From Sycon ciliatum (lineage: Eukaryota > Porifera > Calcarea > Leucosolenida > Sycettidae): a DNA stretch of 64,000 nucleotides. Location of the stretch: positions 36,195,706 to 36,259,705 of the forward strand of contig NC_088644.1 in NCBI RefSeq assembly GCF_964019385.1, read 5' to 3'. The notes under the pieces are model-generated. The model was not told the DNA's origin, searched no databases, and was given only the letters and a program-made list of their open reading frames with translations. Position 1 is the first letter of the stretch. Every line of letters starts with the position of its first letter. Shown here piece after piece: positions 52,658-63,924 of the stretch. Made by a program: the position numbers and the translations under genes.

Positions 52658-55600
52658 CTTTGATCTTTGACGCCAAACGCCGGAGGCAATGATGGCAATG
52701 CTACGGCAGAAGCCATAGCAACTTGTGCTGGAATTGCACCATTCAACAGCTTGCAAGGCTGAAGAATTGACCGTCACAATTCAGCCTGGTCTACACCATA
52801 CAGCTACACACAGACACACACGCGCAAGCACCTGGCTGACTACAAATAGTGACAGCTTATGATTGCTTTGCCGTTTGTCCATTAATGCATTATGCAGGTG
52901 TTCCACCGGACTCCTCGGCCAAGTTTTCCGAACATCAGCCATATGTATTGTCGGTGTGCTGCGTAACGGTGCGAGTTGCTGTGGGGAACAGGGGAGTAGA
53001 TCTTCCTGCTGTTAGTCTCACATGTCAACGTACATTTCAGTGCAACAGCAGCACACTACAACAACAAATTTTTGAAGAAGTATACAAGCCAATATCCTGG
53101 TTATATTTTTGCACCATGGAACAGTATTTTATTTTGATGAGAAAATACAGTTCTCCGATGCAAAATCGACGACAGTATTACACTATTAGCACGTACCGGT
53201 TTCCAAACTCAGATGGCTTCGATCCGGCCTGCTGATGGATCTTGCCCAAATAGCCACGCAGTACAATGTACAGTGCGTGCTGGTTGCTCCAGCCTTCCCC
53301 GAACTACGAGGTGCAAGTAATGCAGCTAGACTCAGTAACCAATCCGCGGCTGCCGATTCCGGAACATCTTTGCAGCAAATGCAGTCGTTCCGCAATAATT
53401 GAACGACGCATTTGCCACATTCACACCAGGACGTATTGCCAACGCGATCGGCAGGTGGCCAGCAGTCCTCTAAGCAAGCAGCAGGGTCAGTGTCGGCAGC
53501 AGCCCGCTGCAGTTTCGTCAGCATTTACACCAACTTGCTCCGCACTCGCCATCTGCATGATCTCATCCTCGGTATACTCCGGTTCCTTCGCTGGCGTCCA
53601 ACTCGCTCTCCTCGGAGTCACTGTCATCTCCTGACAAGGAGGTAGACCTACCCTGAATCGTCTCCGCTCTGAGCCTCATACTGCTTGACTTTCCGCCTTG
53701 GACATTCACGACTTCACTTTCTTCTCCGTCCAACTCCAAGTAAAAGTTCCGAGCTCCAGGAGCTCCTCTATCTCTTTGACGTCACAGATTCGTGACGCCA
53801 TGGCGGCGCCAAAAACCGGGGATCAAAGTGATATTTCAGTTGCGTATATCTCCGGTTATAGTCACCGGATGAAGACGAGACATACACCAATCGACTCAGC
53901 TGATTTTTCCCAATAACATATCTGATTTTGATTTTAGGGTGAACTTCCCCTTTAATCGTTTTACCCCGGTAGCTCTGACTGGCTTGCCTTTCTTGTTCTC
54001 TATATTGCAGTTGACTACCCGAATGCCGGACTGCCAGTCGACATTCACATGACTGCCTTCAACCCATGTATTCCCCTCAACAACAAGGACAGCAGCATTC
54101 CGGTCATCGCTTTCCAGTTTGAAGTCAACAACCCGATGGGAGAGGATGTGCAAGTCTCCATGCTCAACTCGCAACAGAACATTGTCGGCTGGGATGGACT
54201 AAGCCAAATCAAGAACGAAGGTGTGTGTGGGTGTTTGTGTGTGCGTTGTTGTTGGTGGTGGTGTTGGTGTTGGTGTTGGTGTTGGTGTTGTTGTTGTTGT
54301 GATGTGATGTGATGATGTGAGTTGTAAATCAAAATGTTTAACTTTGTTATGGAGTTTGTTACCATTTTCTAGACTGCTTGCTTGTTGACTGGGCTATAGA
54401 TATATTTTGATAAACGTTATCAGTACTAATCTGCTACCTGTACACAGGTGTTTGGCACTCGAGGACAGAATATCGTGACCGCCGCATCTATATTCTTTTC
54501 CTTTGTCTTTTGAAGTGAATTATTCGTCTTGTAATGTGCGTATGTTGGCACATGCTGGTGTATTTGCTTGTGCTCTTAGTGTACAACAAGTCCTATGGTG
54601 GAAACTCGAATTCTCTGTTGACGCTGGGAGAGTAAGTCTATCTATTGTTTGTCTTTCTTGTACCTTTTTAATTGTCCGTAAAAGCTAACACAGCCCCTAT
54701 AACACACATGTATAACTTCTGCAACTCCGAAAACGGTCTCTTCACCGCGAATTACTTAACGTTCTTCCTCTAATCCTTTCGAATTAAGGTGTCAGCTTCA
54801 TCAATTTCTTTCTGTGCGGTGCCACTACATTGTAGCTCACTCAAAGAGCACTGCAACTTACCTGCTTCTCCTTCGGTAGCGTTTTGGTCCGTTGTGGCTG
54901 ACCTCAGGAAGGTACATAATTATATGAGCATCACTCAAGCACCAATCACCCAAGTGTCATGTGCTGAGAGGTATCCTGATACATGTACCGTATTTCCCCG
55001 AATGGAAGTGCACTTTTTTTTACGCTGAACTTCAAGGGGAAAGAAGGGGGTACGACTTGCAATCGAGTTTGACATCCTATGTAGAGGTGTCCTTGGTTGT
55101 TGTCCACCTATGGACGTTCTAGCTGTTACTGGGATTTTTAGCACTAAATTGTAGTAGCATCGGCTCTGTATATAGGAAGCCATGTTGTATTCATGCCTGT
55201 GCTGATGAGCGCAATTCTGTCCTGCTATGCTCTGGTGCAGTAATTCTTCTATGGTTGCCATCGACATGGTCAACTCAACGTTGGTTGATCCCAACGGTAA
55301 ACACTACAACGCTCACGATGGCCACTTTGCCAATGCCGGTGAGTTGTTGCAGTGGACACGTTTTTTAGTCTAGGCTTGTGCCCCTCAATATGTGTAGCTG
55401 TTCCCTGGTGTCATGGTTACCAGTTTTTGTATGTGTAGATGTCTTATGACTTCAGATGCTTCAATATGTGGTGTGTTCACCTTGCCTTTCGACTCCACAT
55501 ATAAAGCCGTGGTCGCCATCAAGGTTTGATATAACCTTTACTGTTAGGTCGCATACAAGAAGCTGCCAAAAAACTTTCTCACTCAAGCATGTGACTGTTT

Positions 55601-58600
55601 CATGGCAGTGTGAGCACTTGTCCATACTGGCATTTCTTGACTGTACGCCGTATGAGTCTCTTGTTTTTCTCCTGTTTGGATGTGTGTCACAGCCCTCCTT
55701 CAGGAAAGAGACATTGTGTCAACACTGTTGCAATACGACTCTGTCGAGGACATGTGGTCACAGTTTAGCAGTTCCGGAGGCTTGACTGGCAAGGGATCAG
55801 CTGGTCCTTCACCTGTAAGAAATATCCTTTATTGTATGTCCTTGGCATTGGAGTTTCACTGATATTGTGCCTGTCTACAGTCTACTAGTATTCATCCGAA
55901 AATGTTGGCACCCTAACTTGTTTGTGTCTCGCAAGTATAGTGGTAGATATAGTGAAAATGACTGTACACCCCCTGCATTGTGTGACCCGTGCAATTCTAG
56001 TATTTCTACGTAGCCACATTTGAAGCTGGAAAGTCAAAGGATAGGTATTTAAAATTCGGCCAGCTTTTATAACACTGGGGTAGCCTAAACCATGGAAAAA
56101 TGTATGAAGATCTGTGTAAAAGATCGACCATTATATCTTAGATGGCCCCTGACGGCATTTGTTTCAATAGGTTTTTCATTTGACCCGACGAGACCACACA
56201 ACGCTTGCAGACCACTGCACGAACAGTTCACCAGCCACACTCCACGAAAGCAAGTAGTATTACTCCTGACAAGTCTTGTTTCGTTCCATAAAGTTGACGG
56301 GGAACTCATCAGAGGAGAAGCAATAGTAATACTACTTGCTTTCGTGGAGTGTGGCTGGTGAACTGTTCGTGCTGTGGTCTGCAAGCGTCGCGTGGTCCCG
56401 TCGGGTCAAATGAAAAACCTGTTACTACTATTTGACGGGCCTATTGAAGATGGCGACAAAGAATTATGGCATTTGTTTTGCATGGGGCATTGGGAGCTAT
56501 ACAAATTGGTTTCTCTGTATCATAGTTGCATGAATCACAGGTGGTGGAGTTCTCGTTGATATCTTCACCATCACAAGATTATTTCTTCTCCGTCTTACGT
56601 GTTGGTCTTGTGCAATCTATGTACTTGTTATATCGACAGGATGGTCGCACTTGGAACGGTGCTCTTGCTGTCAGCCGTGTGGTACCAGCCAAAAGCAAGA
56701 CCGTAAGTAACTGCCAATGCTGCATTGTTCCTGTAGTCCTCAAGTGCACCTCTCATTGGTAGGACTAGTTCGCCTCTTCTTCCACCCAGTGTGATGGACC
56801 GTATTTTACCGGTTGTAAGTCGACCCCGGTTACAGGTCGACCCCCATATCCGGAGGTATCAATTCTGCGTTTTAAAGTTTTCACCCAAAGAAGCACCACT
56901 AACCACTCCCTGCTACTAACACAACAACAAAATAATCATGTAAACATTCCTTGTTGGAGGGTATAACGTCCCAATCCTTGAAAAAAGGCCAATGAACTGG
57001 CAAAAATGTGTACACATGGTGCACTCGTGCATGCAGTGCAGGTCATTTTTTGTAAGATACTGATAGTTCCCGGTTATGAGTCGAATCCCGGTTGTAAGTC
57101 GACCCCCACCCTTTCTCCTTCTATTTTTAGTCGTAAAAGGTCGACTTACAACCGGAAAAATACGGTATGTGTGCGCGTGTGTGTGTGTGTGTGTGCGCGC
57201 GCGCGTTTTGACTCTTTTACTGTTCCCCCTGTGGCTGTACCGTGTGCACACGAGGTAACCATTGTTGCTGTGTTCTGTTGTTTTTCTTTACATGTAGACG
57301 TTCACATTCTTCTTGGCCTGGTATTTCCCCTACCGGTAAGCGGCTGGTGAACAACAGTGTAACTGTGATCTATTTTCCATGGGCCAAATGTGTGGCACAC
57401 TGCTGCCTTGGCTTCGTATTACATCATGCAGCTGCAGCCCACGCACTGCGGAAGCCCAAGCACTGCTGATACAGAAATGGCCGTAACAGAATGCGAAAGG
57501 GTGGGTGTCCCCGCCTGTGCAGCCTACCCCAAGCGGTGGACGGGTTGATCTGATGGTATCCAGAGCTAGTTGTTTCCTTTGAATAACCGGTCGTGTGGAT
57601 GTCATCACCTATTGACCCCTGAGAAATCCCCACTAGTTTTCTTCACATCATCCACGGACCTTGTATACTACTAGATCGTATGGGTGGCTTGAAAAGGTTC
57701 ACGAAAAAAGCAGTTGTTGTCCTTCGTGATCAAGGCGGCTTGGACATCAATATCTTCACTTCTCTGGATTTGATCAAAGACAGGCTGCTCTTTCTGTTGT
57801 ATTTTATTTATTTTTACTTCCGGTGTTTTTTTTGTTTTCTGAGTGTACTAGTGTACACATTTTCTCATAGTGCTGGTGGTCTTTCCCGTGATTCTCTCCA
57901 GCTTTACAAACTGGAGCCAGCCTCATTATGCTTACACCAATCCACCACTGCTTCTCGGCAACATGTATGGGAATCTGTTCAAGGACATCCATGACGTAAG
58001 TGCCCTTTCCTTCTTTTGTATGCATCTGCTTGAAGTAGTACTGCACAAAGTGAATGCTTACGTCTATAATCGGGAGACATTCCAAAGGTTGAGATGAAGA
58101 CGTAGGACTCGACTTTAACCCTTTACCGGCAGCACCATACTTGAATGCGTCAACGTTGACGCATTCGACATGCATACAAAACCATGCCTGGCATGACGGG
58201 AAGCATTAGCCCGCGGGGATTTCCCGTGGCCCTCATACAGCCAAGGTATGATCCTATCGGTAGTTGAAGCGATCCACGAGTGTCCCATTTGATTTCATTG
58301 AGAACTGCGCGATGTTGTTTCCATTCGAATTACACTGAGTAAGGAGACCACCTGTATACGGTGACTACATTTTGAAGGTCCCTTGAGCGGCTGGCTTCGA
58401 CAGCACCGAGGTATCACCGTACGTGCATTGTGGGCTACTGTATCCAGACTGCCATTTTGTGCCATGGTGTTGGGAAGTTCGCGTCATGTTTTTTTTAAAA
58501 TGTTCCTCTAAATATGCGCAGGTATTGTTGTACACACATACCAACTTGACCAGGCTAACTGAGCAAACGATGGCATTCCGCGATGCCATGTTTGATAGCA

Positions 58601-58688
58601 CGCTGCCGTGGCAACTCATTGACAGTGCAGCTGGTCGTGTCTCGGTGCCAAGGTGAGACAGCCAAACCGTGTACATACTCATATTGTC

Positions 58689-58745
<57 letters not shown>

Positions 58746-61700
58746 TGTGTTTGTGTGTGTGTGTGTGTGTCCCATATGGTGCAGTGGTATGTGCAGCGAT
58801 TTCCAATCGATAGGTTGCGCGTTCGATTCCCGACGATTATGGTCACACACGTCTTTCTTCTCTTTCTCAGACTCTTCCTGACTTTTCTTTCATTCTCCTG
58901 GGTGGTTACCAACAGCCAGTGTATGCCGGAGTATGTGGTGTGGTGTGTGTGTAGAAAAAGAAAAAAAGAAAAAAAAAAGAAAAAAAATGGAAAAATGAAA
59001 AATAGGGATTCACTGGCCAGAAAAAGTCACTTCAAAACAGCTGTGTGGTGGATACCAGGCTAAAAATAGTGGCGGTCAATTCATCAGCCTTGCAAGCTGT
59101 TGAATGGTGTAATCCCAGCACAAGTTGCTATGTCTAAAACATAGCTGTTCGCTATCATCGCTCCCGCGATGGGCATGTCTGAGGTGTGTGTATGCCAGTT
59201 AGGCCAGTAAGACCAGGATATGCCAAACCAAACTTGGCGCTTGTCTGCTAATCTTACCGCCAATGAGCTGGTGCTGCTGCTGGTATTACATAGTAAGATA
59301 CACGATCACAGCTTCTGCAACCAATCGAATCACTGCTGAGTCTGACTATACCCTTTGAATCAGTTCTTTTCTCTTGCTGTTTGACTTGTGTTGTACTTGT
59401 GTACTTGTGGCAGGTCGCCTACTTGCATGTACCTTGCTGATGGTCGCTTATATGCCTTTGAGGGTAAGTCATCTGGATGCTTTGGCTTTTTCGTGAGCGG
59501 CATGCGAATTACGGTATACCGTATTATCTCTGTTACAAGCCCAGTCTCTTGTAGAAGCCTAGTCTCTATTATAAGCGCAGTCCAAGGGGGGCTTCGAAGA
59601 TATACAAGCCCAGTCTCCAATCTAAGCGCAGCGCATATGATGAATTAAACTGTGAATGGTACCATTCGGCTGTTGAATAATACAACAAACTCTCCTCCAC
59701 CATGCGCTCTAAAGCTGACCATAGCTACTCTCGGTAGCCATTACTCACACCAATAATTATTAATTTCAAACGACGAAGGGGTCACGGGTAAACGATTCCT
59801 TCTGACAGCTGTTTCGCTTGAGAATATTCTTGGAACTTCTCAGTGTTACACCTTAGGGCGCGCTCACACTGCGACCATGAGCACGCGTCCATGCGTCAGC
59901 AAAACGCAGAAACGTGGGAGTCGTGCTCACACTAGGCCTCGTACACGCGTAGACGTGAAGTTGTCACACAAACTTTACGAATTGCAGTTCGTATCCAAAA
60001 GAGTTCGTGCGTTTCCTAATAAAGTCGTGGCCCGTTTTGGATGTAATTTTTTGCATGTTGGAGGAATTGCATCGTGGCTCGTATTCTTGAAGTCGACGAA
60101 AATAATTCATACAATCAGGTAGGTTTGGACTCTTGAGGGACTGCCGCTGACATCCAAGCGCTTTCGCTTTCCTGACCTCGTGGTCAGGGCAAGTGCCAGT
60201 GCAGTGGAAATTCCAGTAGTGGTTTCTTTCGTCTGTTGCCGAGATGAGAACTGTAGTTTCCGATGATATGTAACTGAAATGTCTTGAGGTATGGCATTCC
60301 ATCACCGCAGAAAAGTAGAGAAAGATGACTTACCAAACCGAAAAGCCAGACCAAGCTGCCATCGTATTGAACGAGTACACTGTAGAAATTGGTCACTGAC
60401 CCGATCACAACGAAGCAACTACAAAAACAAAAACAAAATCAACATCGTCCAAAAAGGGCAAAGAATGCATATATGGCGGTGCGTGCGTGCAGGACCACAA
60501 CTACAAAATTTTTAAAATGTGCAAATGTCGAGGTGACATCGACAACCGCCGATTTTCATGAATCAACACACCGGAATTTGAGAAATTGAACATACTTCAG
60601 GCCAGGTTGTACACAAATACGCTTCACGTCTACGATCATGTTGCCGCCAAGTCGTGGCACCCCCCTCCGGAGGTCGCGGTCACGATTTGAAACGTGGCCG
60701 CGACGTTTTGGTCAAGTTCATGCCGTTGCCATGCAACTTGGCCGCATGGCCGCATGGACGCTGGTTTTGGTCGCAGTGTGAGCGCGCCCTTACCTAGTTT
60801 CTTGCGCCCATAATATACCGTATAAATATTAGCTATGTCAATTACAATATCCAGTATCACCTTCTCTGACGAGCCTTTGATAGACGAAACATCTGTCAGA
60901 AGGGACTTTTTTACCAGTGGCCCCTTCGTTTCTGCATATAAGTCCCCTCGTGCTTCTTGGCACCTTCATTCGCTTCCTTGTTATTGAGCACCTCTGCTCG
61001 TTTGGTCGCTGCGAATTAACCCTTAGCGGTGCATCAGTCATTAACGACTGATATTGTGTACGTACCGTAAAACTGTTGTAACTCCATCGATTTTAGTCCT
61101 GTTGCAAATATCGAAATATGTAGATCAAAGAGGAAGCTCCAAGCTTTCCAATGGTGTAATCGCTTTTGCGATAGGAGAAACGATGATAAAGATATGGCGC
61201 TCGAAAGTTGGATCGCGGCACTAAATTGTTCAAACGTCTCAAAATCATTTTTTCGCCTCGTGCTTCGGGGATTTCCCGTGGATCACGTGGTGTGCAGCCA
61301 GCTGATGACGTGTGGGTGTAATGACGTCGAAACTACTGATTGAGATGCAAAAAAATCCAGAGCTGTGCAAGAAACGACAGCGAAATGGCATTGGGATGAA
61401 ATTTAGAAGTATTTCTTTCAACACGAGGCCCGACCTATGGCGATTCCCTGCGCTCTGGAGCAGGCTTTGTGGCACCCACGGAGTTGAGCGTGGCCTCATT
61501 CTCTTGGCAGCGGAAAGAGCGTTTCAAAGAGCCCTAGACTGTCAAAATCAAGCAAACAGAACGTAAGTTATGGTGGAAATGGTGGAGTGAACTGCAATTG
61601 CGCATTTTCACGCGTTCAGTGGCACCTCAAAGGGTTAAACATGTACCAGCTGGATGAAAAATGATAAGCCCGGGGTCCGGACTGATTGGAAAATATAAGC

Positions 61701-63924
61701 CCGGGGCTTATCATGGAGATAATACGGTATGAAATATTCTTTGTCTACAGTGCTAGAGCATGCTTCTTTCCTCGAAAACTGATGGCTGTTTCCTCGTGTC
61801 TATATGTGTCCCCCTTTCAATCTCATGCAGGATGCAGTACAGAAGCTGGTTGCTGTCCTCTGAACTGCACTCACGTCTGGAACTACGAACAAACACTCTG
61901 CCAGTACGTAGCATAGTTGATACTTATAAAGTAGGAGATCTGATATGATCTACCCACATGGTCATCGTCAAGTTTGGTGTTGAAAGATCACCTTGTCCAG
62001 CTATGCACTGGCTTAGAGCTGACGTAATCGTGCCTTTCCAATTTCCAAAGACTGGTCTTTGTGTCGATACACTTGCAGGCACTAGGGCAGGAAATCTGGC
62101 TTTGATGTATTTACTATGAAATTATGGTGAAATAGGAGAAGGACAAAATGTTACGAGTTATGACTAACTGTCCACCAACGTAACCAGATCTTATACAGTC
62201 AGCGAACATTTTGTCCTTCTCCTATTTCACCATAATTTAATTGGCTCACCATCCGAGTTTACTATCCGAGTTTACTATGAAATCTGCATCAACAGTGATT
62301 GCCTTTTTGAATATTTGTTTTGAAGCTGGTATACGTCCATGTTTAAAGTCAGGTGGCTCTTAGTCCGCAATGAAAGAGCAGTCCGACCACAACAGCAATA
62401 CAGCACTCAAGACAATGGTTTCTTTTCTGTTGTGCAGGTTGTGGCCAGAGGTTGAAGTCACCATGCGTGATGTAGACCTGGTTGCAGGTCAACAGGTTTC
62501 TCCCGCTGATCGCTTGTTGTCGTGAGTACATATACTGATGCACTCGCTTATGGTTCCCTTTGTGTAGGGAGTTCAGTTCCGGTCACAGAAAAGCGAAAAG
62601 TGCAGTCACAGCTCGCCTGTACAAAGTGAATGGGCGCCTCGTGACTGCAGTTCGAGATGCAGTTCGAGGCCCAAGTATCTTCTCCCGCGGCCTTTTCGGC
62701 CTTCTCGATGCTATTTTTAGGTAGCTGAGGTCATTACCTTTCCAATGGTGCCACACATGCCATGCTTCCAAAAATAATGCCTCCGCGCTTGGCGCGGATG
62801 CACTTCGAAGTACTAATTTCGACCAGATCCGTACTCGGCCCCACAAAGAACACCCGATTTTCGTGTTCAGCGGCCTCGAATTAGCCTAAACCAAGAGGAT
62901 TCTAGAACATTGAGGCTCGCGCTTTATCACGGTAGAAGGAAGATGATCACAGAAACCAGCCCACGGCGATTTCCTGGAGGTAGACGAAAAAAATCGAGTG
63001 AACTGCGCGCACGCTGTAGAAGCAGTGACGGGGAAAACGTGTGACTTGTGCAAGTAGGCGCGCACGGCATGCGTGCACACTGCATGCATGCACACATCCT
63101 GTATCACCATGTATGTACCAGATAGTGCAGTGCTGGACGGAAACCACACGGCTCACATACATACTTGCATTTACTTCTGTGACTACTTTCTCCCCCGTTT
63201 TCCGATCTTCAATCGACTATAACTCTAGATTGCCTTGGAATTTTGGGTTCAAATTTTCACAGGTTGTTTCTCCAACCTTCCCGGTTTAGAAAAACTAGCG
63301 TTTTATGCGAAACTCGCGAATTTGGTTTTTCAATTGAAGTCCCTACTTTGTGTAGGTGCAAAAAGGTTTGCATTATAGTATCATAAGTTTGCAGTGGAAT
63401 GTAGATTCTGTTTTGAATTGGTTTGCTTAGCTTTCTGCACTGCCTGGCGTTTTTAATTTTGTCTTGAACGTATTCTTTCTGTATATAAAGACCTTTTGGA
63501 AGTTGCAGAGCATATTACTCTCTTTCTGCAACGTTCTCTCTCTCCCTCTCTCTTCTTGGTTTTTTTAGGCGCTGTGATGTGCCACTGATGATGCGCCCAC
63601 AGTGGATGTTCTGGCCTAATTACGACGGTGGCTTGGAAAGTACTGCCTTGTGCGTTGATGGAGAGATGGGTGGCGTACTGAAGCTCTATCGCGAGGTATG
63701 GTTCAGTGTGTGGTGCTCCTTACTTATAACAATATTATCTAGGCTGCTTTGTTGGTTGTAGTTCGTCTATATACTGGTATTACCAAGCTGCTTGCCTCTT
63801 TTGCTTGCTTGCTTTTTGAATGTTCAGGTCCGCTTTGGCGCACCGCGAAAATTCTTTGATGCTGCCTGGCCCAATGTCAAGCGCATTATGCACAGGTGGA
63901 TGACCCATAACGACCAGGGAGACG
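45845..63924 (+). CDS. GH116 (GBA2-like) beta-glucosidase/glucosylceramidase, partial
   Basis: Known GH116 enzymes hydrolyse beta-glucosides such as glucosylceramide. Exons: 45845-45951, 47385-47475, 48206-48331, 48711-49012, 49396-49472, 49819-49924, 50249-50346, 50970-51056, 54011-54220, 54580-54631, 55241-55338, 55693-55814, 56640-56702, 57298-57335, 57902-57995, 58522-58652, 59414-59463, 61831-61903, 62438-62521, 63569-63695, 63828-63924. Phases match throughout, giving about 744 codons, open at the window end. The N-domain has LGPIGGGVIAIS and GLRQWQVVNE; then FFLAWYFPYR, LLLGNMYGNLFKD and TLPWQLIDSAAGR; the catalytic region has LADGRLYAFEG, GCCPLNCTHVWNYEQTL, LWPEVEVTMRD and GGVLKLYREVRFG. 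The Glu of AFEG aligns with the LEG/LEC nucleophile of the family (inference). Exon 4 is a Cys-rich insert. Intron 3 starts with GC. The last exon may instead run past 63924; gtgagt favours splicing there. Confidence 0.92.
47799..48137. mobile_element. 339-bp TA-flanked TIR element
   Basis: Left GGGAGGTTCTACTCTACGT; right complement GAGAAGTTCTGCTATACGT; TA on both sides. Internal TCTCTACG motifs are inverted. It lies in GH116 intron 2, ending 68 bp before exon 3. Confidence 0.75.
49517..49659. mobile_element. 143-bp palindromic MITE
   Basis: The ends CAGTGCTGGCAACTGAAATC and complement are near perfect, continuing through TGACCCCCTGAGC, and TA flanks both sides. It lies in GH116 intron 5. 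Confidence 0.9.
50425..50444. repeat. poly(C) run
   Basis: About 20 consecutive C in GH116 intron 7. Confidence 0.9.
51096..51298 (+). mobile_element. MITE-like repeat, copy 2
   Basis: Second copy of the 1967-2163 element in the same orientation, with TAATTTCAC...GAAATTA ends. It lies in GH116 intron 8, 92 bp before the Kolobok element. Confidence 0.7.
51674..52002 (+). pseudogene. THAP-domain protein remnant of the Kolobok element
   Basis: ATG at 51674, then CCAVGCSNQSGKPPG, VHRIPRDKALRAEW and ESCAICSAHFEE: a C2CH THAP zinc finger with the expected spacing. After HFEE, near 51853, the match jumps to another frame (RNLHGEMGKTCRRKLKADAV, PSIFPDRRPP), so a one-base frameshift breaks the gene. 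A donor-like gtgagt follows at 52003. THAP domains bind transposon ends; this copy looks inactive. Confidence 0.8.
52594..52659. repeat. (CA)n/(CG)n microsatellite
   Basis: CACACA, then alternating GCGC, then CACACA: an alternating purine-pyrimidine block inside the Kolobok element. Confidence 0.95.
53170..53802 (-). pseudogene. P2X7 C-terminal-like Cys-motif gene remnant in the Kolobok element
   Basis: Starts at an ATG (53802) with MASRICDVKEIEELLELGTF and an acidic stretch (DDSDSEESELDASEG). A frame near 53430-53370 then reads GNTSWCECGKC and NDCICCKDVPE, the paired W-C-x-C-x2-C and C-x-CC pattern of the cysteine 'ballast' domain of P2X7 receptors. A further frame gives LRGYLGKIHQQ. Several frame changes mark it as decayed. 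It is on the strand opposite to the THAP remnant. The domain call is by motif only. Confidence 0.5.
54221..54302. repeat. (TG)/(TGG/TTG)n tract at a splice donor
   Basis: A sense-strand GTGTGT/GGTGTT run starting at the donor of GH116 exon 9 (54220). Confidence 0.9.
56169..56420. mobile_element. 252-bp hairpin element with ~100-bp arms
   Basis: AGGTTTTTCATTTGACCCGA and the complement begin long, nearly perfect arms (CACGAACAGTTCACCAGCCA inside) around a ~60-bp loop. It lies in GH116 intron 12. Confidence 0.88.
56798..57166. mobile_element. 369-bp TIR element (ACCGTATT family)
   Basis: Left ACCGTATTTTACCGGTTGTA; right complement ACCGTATTTTTCCGGTTGTA; GTAAGTCGACC follows on both. Internal copies of the GTAAGTCGACCCC motif occur. 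It lies in GH116 intron 13 and is followed by a sense (TG)n run at 57173-57206. Confidence 0.85.
58119..58170. mobile_element. piggyBac-like terminus with 24-bp palindrome
   Basis: TTAA is followed by CCCTTTACCGGCAGC, then a perfect palindrome at 58143-58166 (half-site GAATGCGTCAAC). TTAA plus CCCTTT is typical of piggyBac-like ends. No matching right end is seen nearby, so it is probably a fragment. Confidence 0.5.
58690..58770. repeat. (TG)n microsatellite
   Basis: A sense-strand TG run starting about 38 nt after the donor of GH116 exon 16. Confidence 0.95.
58776..58990 (+). mobile_element. tRNA-derived SINE with A-rich tail
   Basis: TGGTGCAGTGGTATGTGCAG (A-box-like) and, about 35 nt on, GCGTTCGATTCCCGAC (near-consensus B box) form a tRNA-like head. 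An A-rich stretch (58956-58995) ends the unit. No complete tRNA fold is claimed. Confidence 0.6.
59856..60789. mobile_element. 934-bp PIF/Harbinger-like element, nested
   Basis: Perfect 22-bp TIRs (GGGCGCGCTCACACTGCG at the tip) flanked by TTA on both sides (59853-59855 and 60790-60792). No transposase is visible. The 3-bp TTA duplication fits PIF/Harbinger. Confidence 0.9.
61020..61634. mobile_element. 615-bp TTAA-flanked MITE (piggyBac-like), nested
   Basis: Left CCCTTAGCGGTGC, right complement CCCTTTGAGGTGCC, with TTAA at 61016-61019 and 61635-61638. No transposase. Same intron as the Harbinger-like element. Confidence 0.8.
62128..62230. mobile_element. Small hairpin element related to the 22.7-kb palindrome
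   Basis: The arms TGAAATAGGAGAAGGACAAA and complement enclose ACGAGTTATGACTAACTGTC...GTAACCAGAT, the same inner motif as in 22677-22810. Both are followed by ATTGGCTCA and CCGAGTTT. It lies in GH116 intron 18. Confidence 0.75.
62522..63568. other. GH116 intron 19; nothing recognised
   Basis: About 1 kb without exon, RNA gene or repeat that I can identify; only a CT-rich stretch before the acceptor at 63568. Confidence 0.4.

Larger units (their letters stand above)
51390..53951 (+). mobile_element. Kolobok-type DNA transposon (decayed)
   Basis: TIRs of about 27 bp (AGGGGAAGTTCACCCTAAAA at the left; complement at the right) are flanked by TTAA on both sides (51386-51389 and 53952-53955). A TTAA target plus an encoded THAP domain is the signature of the Kolobok superfamily. 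The 2.56-kb body holds a THAP gene remnant (plus), a Cys-motif gene remnant (minus) and a (CA)n/(CG)n tract at 52594-52659. It sits in GH116 intron 8, which is otherwise short. Confidence 0.85.
59517..61729. mobile_element. 2.2-kb TIR element (TACCGTATT family) carrying nested insertions
   Basis: Starts TACCGTATTATCTCTGTTAC and ends with the complement of TACCGTATTATCTCCATGAT; AAGCCC motifs repeat near both ends. Two separate elements (59856-60789 and 61020-61634) sit inside. It fills most of GH116 intron 17. Confidence 0.78.

Noticed and set aside
58776-58850. A functional tRNA gene
   Set aside because: A- and B-box-like motifs are present, but no acceptor stem pairing could be drawn and an A-rich tail follows, so a SINE is more likely.
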